From NCBI GenBank assembly GCA_020725265.1, contig DYFK01000006.1, positions 66,599 to 122,265 on the forward strand: a stretch of 55,667 nucleotides of DNA, read 5' to 3'. Under the pieces are notes generated by a model, which worked only from the letters and a program-made list of their open reading frames with translations, was not told the DNA's origin and did not search any database. This document shows, one piece after another, positions 53,923 through 55,667 of this stretch (its first letter is position 1; the number at the start of each line of letters is the position of its first letter). The stretch is from Hydrogenophilus sp. GTDB lineage: Bacteria; Pseudomonadota; Gammaproteobacteria; Burkholderiales; Thiobacillaceae. A program made the translations under genes and the position numbers.

Positions 53923-55667
53923 GCCAGCGTGGCCCGCAGGCTCAGGTGGGTGCCGCCGGCCGGGGCGGCGGTCAGGTCGAGTTGTCCACCGATGTCGGCC
54001 ATGCGCGCGCGCAGGCCGCGCAGGCCGCGGCCTTCGCGCCAGCGTTCGGGTGGCGCGGCGGCGCCATCGTCGGATACGCTCAGCCGCAGGGCCGGCGTGG
54101 CGTCGGTCCCGATCAGCTCGAAGGCGACGGCCAGCCGGCGTGGTCCGGCATGTTTGAGCGCGTTGGTCACCGCCTCGCGCAGGGCGCGTTCGAAGGTGGC
54201 CTTGTGACGTGGCGACAGGGTCGCGTCGGCGACCGCCCCGGTGGTCACTCCGGTTTCCCGCCAGTCCAGCGCCACGCCCGCCGCCTCGCAACGTTCACCG
54301 GTTTCCGCGCGCCAATCGGCGAGCGCGTCGGCGAGCGGTACCGGCCGGGTATCGAGGGTGGTGAGCGCGGTGCGCAGGTCGCGCATGGCGGCCCGGGCGA
54401 TGCCGGCGACATCGGCCTCGCCGCCATCCCGGCCTTCCGCGCGATGGATGAGCATGAGCAGGCGGGCGCCGACATCGTCGTGCATGTCGCGGGCGATGCG
54501 CCGGCGTTCCTCGCTGGCGCCCTGTTCATAGGCATCGCGGCCGGCCTCGGCGTGGTCGAGCAGTTGCCGCACCGCTTCGATGAAGTCGACGTCGCGGGGC
54601 GAGAACAGACGTCGGCCCTGGTTCGGGAAACGCAGCACGCGGGCACGCAGCCCACCAGCCGGCGGCACGCTCAGGCTCAGGCCGTCGGCATCCAGATGGG
54701 CGTGGCCCGGCCCCGCTTCGACGGCGGCGATCTCCAGCGGCTGGTACAGCCGGCGCAACAGTGCTTCCCAGCGCGCTTCCCGCTCCCGTCGGGAGGCGGT
54801 GAAGGCGATGTCGACCAGATCCGGCGTGATCTCGTGCATGCTGGCGGTGGCGCGGCCGCCGATGCGCTGCCACAGCCACTGCCGGGCCGGGAAATACAGC
54901 CAGCCGCAGGCGAGCAGGGCAAGCCCGAGCGAGGCGGCCGGGTCCAGGCGCAGGGCCAGGATCAGCGCCGCGTCGAAGGCGAACACCGCCAGCGCGCCAC
55001 CGACCCAGAGCAGTACGCGCCAGGCCCACTCGTCGAGCTCGAACAGCCGGTGGCGGCGCAGGCCGAGAGCCAGGCCGACGTACATGATCAGGAAGAAGCC
55101 GAAGGCATAACCCTGCGCCAGCGGCGGAATCCAGCCGAGCACGCCACCACCGACCATGAGGAAGACGAACAACCCGCAACCGACCAGCGTCGACAGCATG
55201 AACCAGCGTAATGCCGCCCGATCGATCGGCGCCCGCCGGCTCTTGCGCCACTGGACCATGGCCAGCGCCATCGCCAGCAGCATTTCGGCCATGATCGGCA
55301 GGCGGTGGCCCCAGTCCGGGTCGGGTGCCAGTCGCAAGCTGTCGGCCAGCCAGACCAGCATGGCCAGCGCGGGCGCCCAGAGCAGGTGACGGGGCGCGAC
55401 CAACTGGCGCGGGTAGCTGAGAAAGATGCCGATCAGGGCGGCGCCGAACAGGAAGGCGCCGAAATGATTGAGCGTGCTCAGCAGGAAGAAATCCGGTGCC
55501 GGCAGCGCCAGTTCTCGCGTGCTGTAGACGGCGGCGGGCAGCGTGAATACCGGAAACATGACGCCGGTGCCGGCGAACATGCGCGCGCCCCAGTCGCGCG
55601 GCCGCAATACCCAGACCCAGCAGGCGATCAGGCAGCCGGCGGCGCCGGCGAACAGCTGGAACCAGAA
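53919..55667 (-). CDS. Sensor histidine kinase (HisKA_3 type), N-terminus beyond the window
   Basis: Partial gene: the frame is open to the right edge and the outermost 20 codons still read as a membrane helix (FWFQLFAGAAGCLIACWVWV), so the true start is outside. About seven to eight membrane helices occupy the first half, like 7TM-type sensor kinases. A cytoplasmic GAF-like or linker part follows. The phospho-acceptor His is in RRRIARDMHDDVGARLLML and the ATPase domain has ALREAVTNALKHAG and GRGLRGLRARM. It pairs with the NarL-type regulator that overlaps its stop. The signal is unknown. Confidence 0.92.
   Translation of the reverse strand, partial: FWFQLFAGAAGCLIACWVWVLRPRDWGARMFAGTGVMFPVFTLPAAVYSTRELALPAPDFFLLSTLNHFGAFLFGAALIGIFLSYPRQLVAPRHLLWAPALAMLVWLADSLRLAPDPDWGHRLPIMAEMLLAMALAMVQWRKSRRAPIDRAALRWFMLSTLVGCGLFVFLMVGGGVLGWIPPLAQGYAFGFFLIMYVGLALGLRRHRLFELDEWAWRVLLWVGGALAVFAFDAALILALRLDPAASLGLALLACGWLYFPARQWLWQRIGGRATASMHEITPDLVDIAFTASRREREARWEALLRRLYQPLEIAAVEAGPGHAHLDADGLSLSVPPAGGLRARVLRFPNQGRRLFSPRDVDFIEAVRQLLDHAEAGRDAYEQGASEERRRIARDMHDDVGARLLMLIHRAEGRDGGEADVAGIARAAMRDLRTALTTLDTRPVPLADALADWRAETGERCEAAGVALDWRETGVTTGAVADATLSPRHKATFERALREAVTNALKHAGPRRLAVAFELIGTDATPALRLSVSDDGAAAPPERWREGRGLRGLRARMADIGGQLDLTAAPAGGTHLSLRATLA

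Overview
The window is a GC-rich bacterial chromosome segment. The gene order pyrG-kdsA-eno-ftsB, the hpnCDE squalene genes, the tig-clpP-clpX-lon-hup block and soxXA together suggest a betaproteobacterium that oxidises reduced sulfur, perhaps in or near the Thiobacillaceae. This placement is inferred from gene content and was not tested by alignment.

Left edge (1-4751): a type II-C CRISPR-Cas locus closely resembling the Neisseria meningitidis type. cas9, cas1 and cas2 lie on the minus strand. The last repeat of an array that continues off the left edge reads toward them and is followed by a strong terminator. A tracrRNA gene diverges from cas9 with almost no space between them.

Housekeeping core (4842-30105): pyrG, kdsA, eno, ftsB, a zipA-like gene, ligA and galU on the plus strand. 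A HtrA/Deg protease, a short-chain dehydrogenase, hpnE, hpnD, hpnC and a large DUF1631 gene follow on the minus strand. Then come rdgC, tRNA-Leu(UAG), tig, clpP, clpX, lon behind a heat-shock-like promoter, an HU gene, tRNA-Val(UAC) and a membrane zinc peptidase.

Signalling and sulfur region (30106-42519): a 1491-residue CheB-CheR-PAS-GGDEF-EAL protein overlaps a gene for a bacteriophytochrome photosensory module with no output domain, which looks like a split light-to-c-di-GMP system. Facing it is a secreted Met/Asn/Pro/Trp-rich protein built of 12-13-residue repeats. Next come soxX and soxA behind a near-consensus sigma-54 promoter, then a TAXI-type TRAP transporter.

Arsenic island (42586-53221, all minus strand): arsR, arsC, acr3, a metallo-beta-lactamase-fold protein, an ArsP-type permease, a small protein with a Cys-Cys tail, arsM, a mini-thioredoxin, a PhnD-like binding protein, a histidine kinase, an NtrC-type regulator and a thioredoxin-CcdA-like membrane protein, closed by a terminator. 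The binding-protein/kinase/sigma-54-regulator trio resembles the AioX-AioS-AioR arrangement of arsenite oxidisers, but no arsenite oxidase genes are visible. Four 82-bp tandem repeats, each carrying a 26-codon mini-ORF whose ATG is in register with the regulator's start codon, fill the space between kinase and regulator.

Right edge (53272-55667): a NarL-type two-component pair whose kinase runs off the window.
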